Source: DTU052 sp050951725
GTDB taxonomy: Bacteria; Bacillota; Syntrophomonadia; Syntrophomonadales; DTU052
Assembly: GCA_050951725.1 (NCBI GenBank)
Contig: JBMNJO010000001.1
Location: 1,240,001-1,304,000, forward strand
DNA length: 64,000 bases
Direction: 5' to 3'
Shown here: piece after piece, positions 1 to 8,269 of the stretch
Position numbering within the stretch: the stretch's first letter is position 1
Layout: the number at the start of each line of letters is the position of its first letter
Notes under the pieces: model-generated
Told to the model about the DNA's origin: nothing
Database searches by the model: none
What the model saw: the letters and a program-made list of their open reading frames with translations, nothing else
Translations under genes and position numbers: made by a program

Positions 1-428
1 AACTGCAGGATGTTCAGGGTATCAGCCGGGGTGCATCCCGGCAGGCTGAAGGTATGGACGGCCAGCTCCTGATCCGGCTGCAATGAACCAAGGTGGTAGG
101 CCAGGTAAGAGGGTATGGTCTGGTCATCACCGGGAACCCCGCCCCCATGGATAATGGAATCACCCAGGAACACCACTTTGAAGCCCTCGTCATCTGCCAA
201 CTCCTGTTTCCACAGGGCGAGGGTATCAAGATCATCGGCTGGAAGCCGCCTTATCCGAGGCCCACGCTCCACATCTCCGCCGGAGGCGTTAACCTTGTCA
301 GAATCAGCATTCATATAATAAGGAATGATCACATGGGTGAGAGCCAGGTCAAAAGCAACCAGAAAGAGGACCGTCAGTACCACGACCCGCAGGTTGATTT
401 CCAGCCACTTGTCAATTAACCGTTTCAC
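1..428 (-). CDS. SGNH/GDSL-type hydrolase, membrane-anchored, partial (3' end outside window)
   Basis: The reading frame is open from a GTG at 428 to the window edge, about 142 residues. A ribosome site (AGAAGG, 9 nt upstream) supports that GTG; the nearby ATG is in another frame and stops at once. Residues 14-32 form one hydrophobic segment, so the protein is probably anchored by an N-terminal helix with the rest outside. The block FLGDSIIHGGG places a GDS motif at residues 89-91, with the nucleophilic Ser of SGNH/GDSL esterases inside a hydrophobic beta strand. In this superfamily the enzymes are lipases, esterases or cell-envelope O-acetyl esterases; the substrate cannot be told here. The later Asn and Asp/His blocks are outside the window. 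Confidence 0.7.
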   Translation of the reverse strand, partial: MKRLIDKWLEINLRVVVLTVLFLVAFDLALTHVIIPYYMNADSDKVNASGGDVERGPRIRRLPADDLDTLALWKQELADDEGFKVVFLGDSIIHGGGVPGDDQTIPSYLAYHLGSLQPDQELAVHTFSLPGCTPADTLNILQ

Positions 429-718
429 CAGGCATGACCTTCTTCCAGGTTTTGAAGAATGATTCCAAAGTTTATAATTCCCGTACTATCGTCGAAGCAA
501 CCAGGTGCTTCACTATACCGCCCTACCCTAAGAGGGGCACTTTCCGAAACCCTTTCGATAACCAGCCCCTGACCACGCATACAAACGTATAAACTTTATG
601 ACATATTAACATATGCTGCTTGGGCTGGCATTATTGATTAATTACCTACAGTCTGGTTACCTCTCCCAACTGAAATGCATATGCTGGAAATGAATACTAG
701 CAACGGTGGAGGGATATT

Positions 719-1213
719 ATGATCATTCCTTATAACCGGGCGAAGGCGGTCAGTTATGCCCATGAGTGGGCCCTGAGCCGCAACCCCCGTTTCTATGATT
801 TTTCCGGCATCGGCGGAGACTGCACCAACTTTGCCTCCCAGTGTCTGTACGCTGGCAGCGGGGTCATGAATTATTCACGGGACAACGGGTGGTATTATAC
901 CGACTTGAACAACCGTGCCCCTTCCTGGACAGACGTAGATCTCTTGTATCAGTTCCTGGTAACCAACCGGTTCCGGGGACCCTTTGCCCGGGAAACCGGA
1001 GTGGAATCGATTCTGCCGGGAGACATCATACAGCTGTCTTTTGTAGGCAACAACGATTTCAACCATTCGCCGGTAGTCGTCGCCACCGGCACCCACCCGC
1101 AAATCAACAACATCTTGGTAGCCACTCATTCTGCAGACCATGACAATTACCCCCTGAGCCAATTCACCTGGCGACAGATCCGGTTCATCCATATCCTGGG
1201 GGTTCACGTTTAA
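719..1213 (+). CDS. Amidase_6-domain protein (putative cysteine amidase)
   Basis: 164 residues, started by ATG behind GGTGGAGG. The whole protein looks like one Amidase_6 domain (an NlpC/P60-like papain fold). Residues 33-41 read GDCTNFASQ, where Cys35 would be the nucleophile, and NHSPVVV around His116 supplies the general base. Homologous domains usually sit at the C-terminus of longer exported proteins; this copy is free-standing and has no visible signal peptide, so it is either cytoplasmic or exported by another route. It is monocistronic, with a strong hairpin terminator just downstream. Substrate unknown; a role in wall peptide or amide turnover is only inference. Confidence 0.75.
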   Translation: MIIPYNRAKAVSYAHEWALSRNPRFYDFSGIGGDCTNFASQCLYAGSGVMNYSRDNGWYYTDLNNRAPSWTDVDLLYQFLVTNRFRGPFARETGVESILPGDIIQLSFVGNNDFNHSPVVVATGTHPQINNILVATHSADHDNYPLSQFTWRQIRFIHILGVHV

Positions 1214-1223
1214 CACCCATAAA

Positions 1224-1277
1224 AAATGCGAGTTACAAAAGGTCGCTGCACCTTACTGTAACTCGCATTTGCTTTTT
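1224..1277 (+). terminator. Rho-independent terminator of the Amidase_6 gene
   Basis: A 14-bp perfect stem (1224-1237 with 1257-1270, AAATGCGAGTTACA arm) is followed by GCTTTTT. It lies 10 nt after the stop codon. Confidence 0.85.
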
Positions 1278-1410
1278 CCCCTACTCATGCCGTTAAGCGG
1301 CAGTGCAGTATAACTGAATGATTCCCCTGCGAAAACCTCAAATTATGCTGTTTGAATGCCGGGGAATCAATTGAATTGCATATTCCTCCGTCCATGGGGA
1401 CTAATAATAC

Positions 1411-1626
1411 TTACTTAAGCTTGGTGAGAATCATGGTCCACTCACCATCAGCCTCAGCTGTGATTTCAGCCTTGAAACCTTGAGATTTGGCGAACCGCGT
1501 TACATTCTGTTTGGCCGTGTTGCCGGTGCCAAGAATCCGAAGTTCCTTTACCCCCGTATCCAGGAATTTTTTGGTCCTGGTAACCGGCAGGGGGCAACTC
1601 AGACCTTTAACATCCAATACATCCAT
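1411..1626 (-). CDS. TusA/SirA-family sulfurtransferase-like protein
   Basis: 71 residues, the usual size of a TusA-like protein. The family's CPxP motif is present as SCPLP, with Cys11 as the sulfur (or selenium) carrying residue. The start ATG follows the stop of the upstream membrane protein directly, and its ribosome site (GGGAGGTGGAG) lies inside that gene, so the two are translated as a pair. TusA-like partners of YedE/YeeE transporters are common and are thought to accept sulfur or selenium from the imported compound; that role here is inferred from the pairing. Confidence 0.88.
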   Translation of the reverse strand: MDVLDVKGLSCPLPVTRTKKFLDTGVKELRILGTGNTAKQNVTRFAKSQGFKAEITAEADGEWTMILTKLK

Positions 1627-2706
1627 CTATGACTCCACCTCCCTGTAAGCCCAACCGATGAGGCTGACCACTATTATTCCCACGATAACTGCAACTTCAC
1701 CCCAGAGGGTAGTCCCGGCAGGGCTAGCGGCCAACAGGAAATTATGTGCAATCGCGGCCCCGGCCACCATTCCTATTACTGCGGTGGCAGCATCGGTGTC
1801 CCCCTCACTGCCGAGTACGATCTGGCGCAAGGGACATCCCCCGAGAAGAACCGCACTCAGTCCCACCAGGAAGAGGCCCAGGAAGTTGAAGATATGATTC
1901 GTATGTGCTACCGGTTGGTTGGCAAATCCCAGATTGAAATTGCCAAAGTAGATGTTCAAAACTAAAACTCCAACGAATATCCCCAGATAAGCCAGCAGCA
2001 TCCCCGTTTCCCGAATGAGGAAGAAATCACGAAAGCCACCACTCAGGCAAAGCCTGGCTTTCTGAGCCAAGTATCCGACCAACAATCCGGCTCCCAGGGC
2101 CATCCACATCGGGGCATGCATGCTCCCCGGGCCATCTTTGCTGAAAAACAGTGGACCCCCCGCTTCAGGGTTGAAGTTAATCCCACTTACCAGCATGATC
2201 AGAAGCACCACTGCGATAGCAATGAGGAAATACCCCCCGGTCTGACTGCCTTTGTCGGCTCGGGCCGCTCCCAAGTCAAAGCCTTTTCTGAGGAAGAAGA
2301 CACCCAGGAGAACCCCACCGATAAAACCGGCCAGACCTACCACCGCATTGAGGTCTCCTCCACCAATTCTCAGGATATCCCGCAGAGGACAGCCCAAGAA
2401 TACCAGGGCACCAATCATCATAAACATTCCCAGGAAAAACCGCACCAAGGTTGACGAGCCACCCCGGCTCCTGAACTCACCAGCCGTGAACGCGGCGATA
2501 AAAGCACCAATCACCAGCCCAAGAATTTCCGGTCTCAGGTACTGCACCAACCCGGCCCGCTGAAAGCCCAGTGCTCCGGTGGCATCCCGCAGAAAGCAGG
2601 CAATACAGAAACCCATGTTGCCCGGGTTCCCCGATACCACCAAAACCGCAGCCAGGATACCGATGATGAGTCCTGTAACTACCATGAAAATCTTTTCCCT
2701 GTCCAA
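1627..2706 (-). CDS. YedE/YeeE-family membrane transporter (putative selenium/sulfur metabolism)
   Basis: About 359 residues with roughly nine to ten hydrophobic segments and two copies of the family's Cys motif (FLGCPLRDIL near residue 105 and LGGCPLRQIV near 295), arising from the internal duplication typical of YeeE/YedE. The N-terminal block NPGNMGFCIACFLRD matches YedE proteins linked to selenium metabolism. I prefer the TTG at 2706 (GGGGAG 9 nt upstream), because family members begin near this point; an ATG at 2757 would add 17 residues with a poor ribosome site. It is followed without a gap by the TusA-like gene. Transport of a sulfur or selenium species is inferred from family and partner; no selD or selA is in the window. 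Confidence 0.85.
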   Translation of the reverse strand: MDREKIFMVVTGLIIGILAAVLVVSGNPGNMGFCIACFLRDATGALGFQRAGLVQYLRPEILGLVIGAFIAAFTAGEFRSRGGSSTLVRFFLGMFMMIGALVFLGCPLRDILRIGGGDLNAVVGLAGFIGGVLLGVFFLRKGFDLGAARADKGSQTGGYFLIAIAVVLLIMLVSGINFNPEAGGPLFFSKDGPGSMHAPMWMALGAGLLVGYLAQKARLCLSGGFRDFFLIRETGMLLAYLGIFVGVLVLNIYFGNFNLGFANQPVAHTNHIFNFLGLFLVGLSAVLLGGCPLRQIVLGSEGDTDAATAVIGMVAGAAIAHNFLLAASPAGTTLWGEVAVIVGIIVVSLIGWAYREVES

Positions 2707-2901
2707 ACCTCTCCACTCCCCATTACATATTATTATACAATGTATAACTAATCGCATAATGGTATTCCCTGAAGCAGCCTCTATTTCCTGCTATAATTGC
2801 TATGAAATTTGGTTATGGCAGTACAGTGTACTAACAATGTGAAAAGCTATAAAATTGTAATAAGCATTCATTCTACTTCAATCATCAAAGGGGGTCACGT
2901 T

Positions 2902-3360
2902 TTGTCCGGCGCAAAAAATGAAATAGTAGATTTCATAAGGACATTTCCTATACCGGCACCCAGGTGCGCATCATTTATTAAAGGAGAATACGTTGATTAT
3001 AAACCGGGAAAGAGCCTTAGCATGGCTTTTCCTGTTCTGGAGGAATACTTAAACCCGGCCCAATCCATGCAGGGAGGTATTATTTCAGCGGCTTTTGACA
3101 ATGTGTTCGGGCCGTTCAGTGTTCTGGAAGGCAAAACAAGCTATACCACCACCATTGACATCAACACCATCTTCTACCGGCCGATCATGGCAGGGGATGT
3201 GCTAACCGTGACTGTGAATCTGGTCACCAAGGGACGCACATTCATTCACATGGCAGGTGAGGCCCATGACAGCAATAAAAGGCTCATCGCAACCTGTAAC
3301 ACCAAATACCTGATTCTGGACCCGGAACGCACTTCCCGCCCGGCAACCCAAACGGATTGA
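2902..3360 (+). CDS. PaaI-type hotdog-fold thioesterase
   Basis: 152 residues from a TTG at 2902 preceded by AAAGGGGG with a 7-nt spacer; the frame is open further upstream to an ATG at 2809, but that extension looks non-coding. The pattern AQSMQGGIISAAFDN (helix of the hotdog fold, with the Gly-Gly turn and an Asp) followed by beta strands TTTIDINTIFYRPIMAGD is typical of the PaaI/4HBT family that hydrolyses acyl- or aryl-CoA thioesters. It is probably cytosolic and may trim CoA esters arising from the nearby beta-oxidation genes. Substrate not predictable. Confidence 0.8.
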   Translation: MSGAKNEIVDFIRTFPIPAPRCASFIKGEYVDYKPGKSLSMAFPVLEEYLNPAQSMQGGIISAAFDNVFGPFSVLEGKTSYTTTIDINTIFYRPIMAGDVLTVTVNLVTKGRTFIHMAGEAHDSNKRLIATCNTKYLILDPERTSRPATQTD

Positions 3361-3460
3361 TCCATACTCACATCTGGAGCGGCATCTATGAGACGGTTGG
3401 TGGCCGTAACATACGCCCAGGATTAAACGCAGATATATGCGGAAATAATCTAAGGTTGAA

Positions 3461-4639
3461 GTGTCTATGAAATGGTCATATTTGCTAGCCATCTTAATAT
3501 TTGCCCTGGTTTACGGATCACTTAACTTCTACATCGGACGGCATCTCTGGGGGGTATTGCAGGACTGGGTGCCATCTTCGTTAGGCTGGGTTTACTGGTT
3601 GATCTTCTGGTTTGTCGCCCTCTCATACATAATCGGAAGAATCGGTGTGGTTATTCTGCCCTGCAGATTCACCACCTTCCTGACCGTTTTCGGCTCCTAC
3701 TGGTTGGCCTGCATGTATTACCTGGTGATTATTCTGCTGCTGGTCGATCTGACCCGCATCCTGGATCACCGGTTGGGTTTTCTTCCTGACGCCATAAAGA
3801 ATCCCCCTCTGGCAGCACTAGGGGTAACCCTGTTGACTGTGGGCATCCTGGCCTATGGGTCCTGGAACGCTCACCACCCCAGGATTACTGAATACAGCCT
3901 GGAAATCTCAAAAAACGCCGGAGATCTTAACGAGCTCTCCATCGTGGCGGTTTCAGATGTCCACCTGGGGCCCATCGTACATAACGGGCGTCTCCGGCAT
4001 ATGGTGGATATGGTTAACTCACTCAAGCCGGATCTGGTGCTGATGCCCGGGGATATCATCGACGAGAATGTCAAACCTTTTGTGGAACAGAAAATGCCCG
4101 ATACTCTGAGGTTGCTGCATCCAAAGTACGGAATCTACGCGGTCCTGGGAAACCACGAATACATGGGCGGGCATGTTGAGTTAACTGTCCATCACCTGGA
4201 GGAGGCCGGGGTCCAGGTCCTGCGTGATGGCTGGGTGCTGGTGGCGGACAGCTTTTACGTGGTTGGGAGGGACGAAACGATGGGCCGGCATACCGGGCGG
4301 AGAGTGCGCCGACCTCTTTCCGAAATACTGACCGGAATCGATTATTCCAAACCCGTAATCATGATCGACCATCAACCGGTGGACCTGGATGAGTCTGACC
4401 GTAATGGGGTCGACCTGCAGGTCTCGGGACATACCCACCTGGGGCAGCTTTTCCCCAACCAACTGGTGACCGACCGGCTGTTTGAAAACGACTATGGCTA
4501 CCTGAAAAAAGAAAACCTCCAGGTGATCGTATCTGCCGGCTATGGCACCTGGGGTCCCCCCATCAGAATCGGCAACACCCCGGAAATAGTCCATATAAAG
4601 GTCACATTCAGTAGTGCATCACGGGGACAGTCCCCGTGA
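3461..4639 (+). CDS. Membrane-anchored calcineurin-like metallophosphoesterase
   Basis: 392 residues. Four hydrophobic segments fill residues 1-135; the catalytic domain follows. All metallophosphoesterase motifs are seen in order: SDVHLG, PGDIIDE, GNHEYMGG, and SGHTHLGQL, which bind two metal ions. The layout resembles YkuE/YaeI-type phosphodiesterases. Start is GTG 3461 or ATG 3467; AAGG at 3452 does not decide. The last nine codons (SSASRGQSP) and the stop codon lie inside the first copy of a 29-nt palindrome, so the repeat defines the C-terminus. The gene stands alone and converges on the acyl-CoA dehydrogenase at 4769. Confidence 0.85.
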   Translation: MSMKWSYLLAILIFALVYGSLNFYIGRHLWGVLQDWVPSSLGWVYWLIFWFVALSYIIGRIGVVILPCRFTTFLTVFGSYWLACMYYLVIILLLVDLTRILDHRLGFLPDAIKNPPLAALGVTLLTVGILAYGSWNAHHPRITEYSLEISKNAGDLNELSIVAVSDVHLGPIVHNGRLRHMVDMVNSLKPDLVLMPGDIIDENVKPFVEQKMPDTLRLLHPKYGIYAVLGNHEYMGGHVELTVHHLEEAGVQVLRDGWVLVADSFYVVGRDETMGRHTGRRVRRPLSEILTGIDYSKPVIMIDHQPVDLDESDRNGVDLQVSGHTHLGQLFPNQLVTDRLFENDYGYLKKENLQVIVSAGYGTWGPPIRIGNTPEIVHIKVTFSSASRGQSP

Positions 4640-4643
4640 TGCA
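4615..4643. repeat. 29-nt palindrome, copy 1
   Basis: Near-perfect palindrome with arms TGCATCACGGGGAC/GTCCCCGTGATGCA. It overlaps the 3' end of the metallophosphoesterase gene. Three further copies are at 4647, 11020 and 54940. Confidence 0.9.
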
Positions 4644-4646
4644 AAA

Positions 4647-4675
4647 TGCATCATGGGGACTGTCCCCGTGATGCA
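4647..4675. repeat. 29-nt palindrome, copy 2, with two partial units behind it
   Basis: Second copy with one changed base in the left arm (CATCATGG). It is followed by two shortened half-units ending GTGATGCA up to 4696, giving a small array between convergent genes. Confidence 0.88.
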
Positions 4676-4693
4676 CCCGTGATGCACCGTGAT

Positions 4694-4732
4694 GCAAACA
4701 AAGAGCCGGGTTGTGACCGGCTCTTTGTTTGC
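4694..4732. terminator. Bidirectional terminator between convergent genes
   Basis: A perfect 16-bp stem (4694-4709 with 4717-4732, GCAAACAAAGAGCCGG arm) with a 7-nt loop. It sits between the convergent ends of the metallophosphoesterase and acyl-CoA dehydrogenase genes. Confidence 0.8.
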
Positions 4733-4768
4733 GCTATTTGTTCACGAGGTTTGTACCCGTGTTGCGTG

Positions 4769-6595
4769 TTAGTAGTCGAAGATTTCGGAGGGGGCTTCGA
4801 CTACGGAGTCGTCTCCATATAATACGATGTCTCTGACGTTCCATACGTTGGGCAATACGTTGCCCAGATAGAAGCGGCAGGACAGGACCTTACCGTAGTA
4901 GAAGTTGTAGTCATAGTGATCGGGGCCCAGTTCTTCCATGCGCTTCTTGGCGATCAGGGCCTGATCCAACAGGCAGTAGGCACCGTAAAGCTGACCAGTG
5001 GCGGTCTGCATACGGGTCGCGAAAGTCTGCAGCATACCAGCTTTGCCTTCTTTCATATATCCGAAGATGGCTGCCTGGGATTCCCTGTAAGCTGCCAGGG
5101 CCCTCTCCAGGTTGGCAAACTCCCGGGGGAACTCGCCCGATTCCTTATGGGCAGCGATGAAATCCGCAATATCCTGCAGGAAATTGGCAAACACCGTGCC
5201 CTTCTTCATGCTCCATTTGCGGCCCACCAGGTCCTGGGCCTGAATATAGTTGGTTCCTTCATAGAGAGAGTAGATCTTGCAGTCACGGGCGGCTTTGGCC
5301 GGCACGTAGTCCTCGGTAAACCCGTAACCACCATGGACCTGAATCGATTCCCCGATCAGAGTCCAGGCCTCATCACTGGGGTAGGCTTTGCATACCGGGG
5401 TCAGGCACTCAATCCGCTCATGAGCCCACTTTCTGCGGTCGGGGTCCGGATCATTGTGGGCTACATCAATATAGTAATAACACTTGGCCAGCATGGCCCG
5501 GATAGCCTCCAGGGTGGCCTTGTTGACCAGGAGCATCCGTTTCACATCTTCGTGATTGATGATCTGAGTCCGTCCGGCTTTGGGATTGGTGGACAGCTTG
5601 CCCTGTACCCTTTCCCGGGCATAGTTGACCGCATTCCAGTAGGCATTGGCGGTAGTTCCCAGAGAGTTAACCCCGACTCCCTGACGGGCCTCATTCATCA
5701 TCTGGAACATCTGGGCCATACCCTGGCCGATGCCGTTTTCATCCGGAGGATCGCCAAGCAGCCAGCCCCGGCAGTTGTTTTCGTCACCCAGTGACAGGGC
5801 AACCGTCGCATACCCGTGCTGCCCCATTTTATGTTCGATTCCCGTGGCATGAACATCGTTGTCCTCCAGGCTGCCGTCCTCATTGACCCAGTACTTGGGC
5901 ACTACAAAGAGCGATATCCCTTTGCTGCCGGGTGCAGCGCCCTCAATGCGGGCCAGATACAGGTGGATGATGTTCTCCGCGTGGTTGCCATCTCCCGCCG
6001 AGATGAATATCTTGTTCCCTTTGATCTTGTAGATGCGGGGATCATCGGTAGGATAGGCTTTGGAGAGGATATCACCCACATCCGATCCTGCGGTGGGCTC
6101 GGTCAGGGCCATGGTGCCTCCCCAATCCCCGTTGAACATCTTGGGCAGGAACATGTCCTTCAGTTTCTGATCTCCGAAGGTCTGGATCAGGTTGGCCGCG
6201 CCGCTGGCCAGTCCAATATAACCAGGAAAAGAGGTGCTGGCTGCGGTCATCAATTCATTGATAAAACAGACCAGAATTTGAGGTATTACTCCCTCAGTAT
6301 CCTCGATATTGCTCGATCCCCAGCCATTTTCCTGAATATACTTAAAGACTGCCGGATAAGTGGGGGGAACAATTACCTTGCCATCCTCAAATCGCACCGG
6401 GTTGTTCTCTCCATCCTCGTCGGTGGGGAAGATCACTTCCGCCGCGATTTTGTAGAACTGGTCGATAAACATGTCAATGTCATCTTTGCTGTAGTATCCG
6501 TCGTACTTGGGGTAGGCAAAAATCTCTTCGGTGGGCAGCCATTCCTTAAGAATGAATTTGATATCCCGGGTATTATACACAAAATTAGACGCCAT
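4769..6595 (-). CDS. Acyl-CoA dehydrogenase, FadE-type (~600 residues), copy A
   Basis: 608 residues, longer than the ~380-residue short-chain enzymes and like the FadE proteins of Bacillus fadNAE operons. It catalyses FAD-dependent oxidation of acyl-CoA to 2-enoyl-CoA. Visible motifs: GTMALTEPTAGSDVG (acyl-CoA/FAD binding, near residue 165), HGGYGFTEDYVPAKAARD, and IYSLYEGTNYIQAQDL, whose Glu is at the catalytic-base position. The C-terminal ~130 residues form the extra helical domain. The start ATG has GGGAGG-type sequence upstream (AGGGAGGTTGTACAAGTA). A near-identical paralogue lies at 11128. Electron transfer flavoprotein genes are not in the window. Confidence 0.93.
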   Translation of the reverse strand: MASNFVYNTRDIKFILKEWLPTEEIFAYPKYDGYYSKDDIDMFIDQFYKIAAEVIFPTDEDGENNPVRFEDGKVIVPPTYPAVFKYIQENGWGSSNIEDTEGVIPQILVCFINELMTAASTSFPGYIGLASGAANLIQTFGDQKLKDMFLPKMFNGDWGGTMALTEPTAGSDVGDILSKAYPTDDPRIYKIKGNKIFISAGDGNHAENIIHLYLARIEGAAPGSKGISLFVVPKYWVNEDGSLEDNDVHATGIEHKMGQHGYATVALSLGDENNCRGWLLGDPPDENGIGQGMAQMFQMMNEARQGVGVNSLGTTANAYWNAVNYARERVQGKLSTNPKAGRTQIINHEDVKRMLLVNKATLEAIRAMLAKCYYYIDVAHNDPDPDRRKWAHERIECLTPVCKAYPSDEAWTLIGESIQVHGGYGFTEDYVPAKAARDCKIYSLYEGTNYIQAQDLVGRKWSMKKGTVFANFLQDIADFIAAHKESGEFPREFANLERALAAYRESQAAIFGYMKEGKAGMLQTFATRMQTATGQLYGAYCLLDQALIAKKRMEELGPDHYDYNFYYGKVLSCRFYLGNVLPNVWNVRDIVLYGDDSVVEAPSEIFDY

Positions 6596-7038
6596 TACTT
6601 GTACAACCTCCCTTGTCCAGTTACAAATTACAACTCAAATCCGCCAAATCGATCTGGTACGGCTAGAATTTCAAATGGAAATGGGGAAGTTCCTGGCTAT
6701 TCCTTGCTGCGATAATTGTTATGATAGATCGATTTCAGCAAAACCATTAATACGTACAGTTACGACGAATCTTTTATCGATCTTCGACAACGATTTGCAA
6801 TTTCCTTCTTATTTCCTTGGTTCAGAATCATCGGAGGAACAAGCCGGTTTCTGGGAACACCGCGAGGACAAGATGACCGAGGAGGAAAGACGCAGGCTGT
6901 TATTGAAAAGTTGATAGCTGGTGGAAACGGATACGGTTATTCTGCATTCAGCACTCATTACCGGAAATAGTACAGGGACCTGGCGTAAAAGCCAGGTCCC
7001 TGAATGACTCGTGCCTGTTCAGATTCTGCGGAACGGTG
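6596..7038. other. Intergenic space between acyl-CoA dehydrogenase A and thiolase
   Basis: 443 bases. The left part must hold the promoter of the acyl-CoA dehydrogenase; I could not fix its boxes. The right part holds the thiolase-operon terminator (6973-7002). An open plus-strand frame (6531-6914) shows no recognisable protein. Confidence 0.5.
6973..7002 (-). terminator. Terminator of the thiolase operon
   Basis: A 12-bp perfect stem (CAGGGACCTGGC arm) with a 6-nt loop, 37 nt after the thiolase stop codon. The following T-run is weak. Confidence 0.6.
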
Positions 7039-8226
7039 CTACTTAATCAGTTCGAAGATGGTGGCTGCGCCCTGACCGCCGCCGATACACATAGTCACCA
7101 TCCCGTATCTGACCTGCCGTCTCTCCATCTCATACATCAAGGTTGCAGTCAGCTTGGCCCCGGTGGCACCCATCGGGTGTCCCAAAGCGATAGCACCGCC
7201 ATTGACGTTGACGATATTCGGGTCTATTCCCAGTTCACGGACGCAATAGAGAGACTGAGAGGCAAAGGCCTCATTAATCTCAACCAGTCCTATATCCTTG
7301 AGCTGCAGGCCGGTCCGTTTGAGAACCCGGGGTATTGCAAATACCGGGCCGATGCCCATCTCATCCGGTCCGCACCCCGCGACGGCGAAGCCGACGTATC
7401 TTAACCGGGGCTTGATTCCCAGTTCCTTGGCTTTATCCGCTGACATCAACATGACAGCTGCGGCACCGTCAGTGGTCTGGGAAGAGTTGGCCGCGGTTAC
7501 AGTGCCTCCAGGTACGAAAGCCGGGCGGAGTCGGGACATCGCTTCGATATTGGCGTCATGTCTGATCCCCTCTTCATAGTCGTAGAGGATCTCCTTGGTG
7601 ACCGGTTTGTCGTTCGGTCCCAAGGTGGTTATCTTCACTGGAACCGGTACGATTTCATCCTTGAACTTGCCGGATTTCTCAGCAGCCGAGGCCTTCTTGT
7701 GGCTGGATACCGCGAACTCATCCTGCTGCTCCCGGGTCACGTTGTACCGCCGGGCCACGTTTTCGGCGGTCTGGCCCATGCTGGTGTAGACTTTGGAAAC
7801 CTCGGGATCCAGTACCAGATCCGGGTTAGGTCTGGTTATGCCACCCATAGCAATCATGCTCATGTGCTCAATGCCGCCCGCTAATACGATGTCACAACGG
7901 TTGGCAATAATGCCTTCCGCAGCGAAGGCAATGGCCTGTGATCCTGAGGAGCAAAAACGGTTTACGGTTACGGCCGGTACCTCTTCCGGAATCCCGGCAT
8001 AGCGAGCGGTGATCCGGGAGGTGTTCATCCCGGCCGCTTGTTCCGGGGTGGCACATCCCCAAATCACGTCGTCTATCATCTCGGGCTTGAAGTTGGGCCC
8101 GCATCTCCTCATGGCTTCTTCCATACAGAGTTTTCCCAAGAACTCTGGCCGAGTGTCTCTTAAGGTCCCCCGGGGAGCCTTACCACCGGCAGTGCGTACT
8201 GCTGAAACGATTACAGCTTCTCTCAC
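7039..8226 (-). CDS. fadA: Acetyl-CoA acyltransferase (3-ketoacyl-CoA thiolase)
   Basis: 395 residues, full length for a type II thiolase. It performs the last step of beta-oxidation, CoA-dependent cleavage of 3-ketoacyl-CoA to acetyl-CoA and a shortened acyl-CoA. The three catalytic blocks are intact: NRFCSSGSQ with the acyl-accepting Cys92, NVNGGAIALGHPMGATGAK with the His, and MCIGGGQGAA with the second Cys near the C-terminus. It lies 43 nt downstream of the fused hydratase/dehydrogenase gene on the same strand, the order seen in Bacillus fadNA, so it is probably cotranscribed. The symbol is given by synteny and family. Confidence 0.93.
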   Translation of the reverse strand: MREAVIVSAVRTAGGKAPRGTLRDTRPEFLGKLCMEEAMRRCGPNFKPEMIDDVIWGCATPEQAAGMNTSRITARYAGIPEEVPAVTVNRFCSSGSQAIAFAAEGIIANRCDIVLAGGIEHMSMIAMGGITRPNPDLVLDPEVSKVYTSMGQTAENVARRYNVTREQQDEFAVSSHKKASAAEKSGKFKDEIVPVPVKITTLGPNDKPVTKEILYDYEEGIRHDANIEAMSRLRPAFVPGGTVTAANSSQTTDGAAAVMLMSADKAKELGIKPRLRYVGFAVAGCGPDEMGIGPVFAIPRVLKRTGLQLKDIGLVEINEAFASQSLYCVRELGIDPNIVNVNGGAIALGHPMGATGAKLTATLMYEMERRQVRYGMVTMCIGGGQGAATIFELIK

Positions 8227-8269
8227 TTGTCTTACCTCCCTGATTTATTTTTTGCTGGGGCCTAAAACC

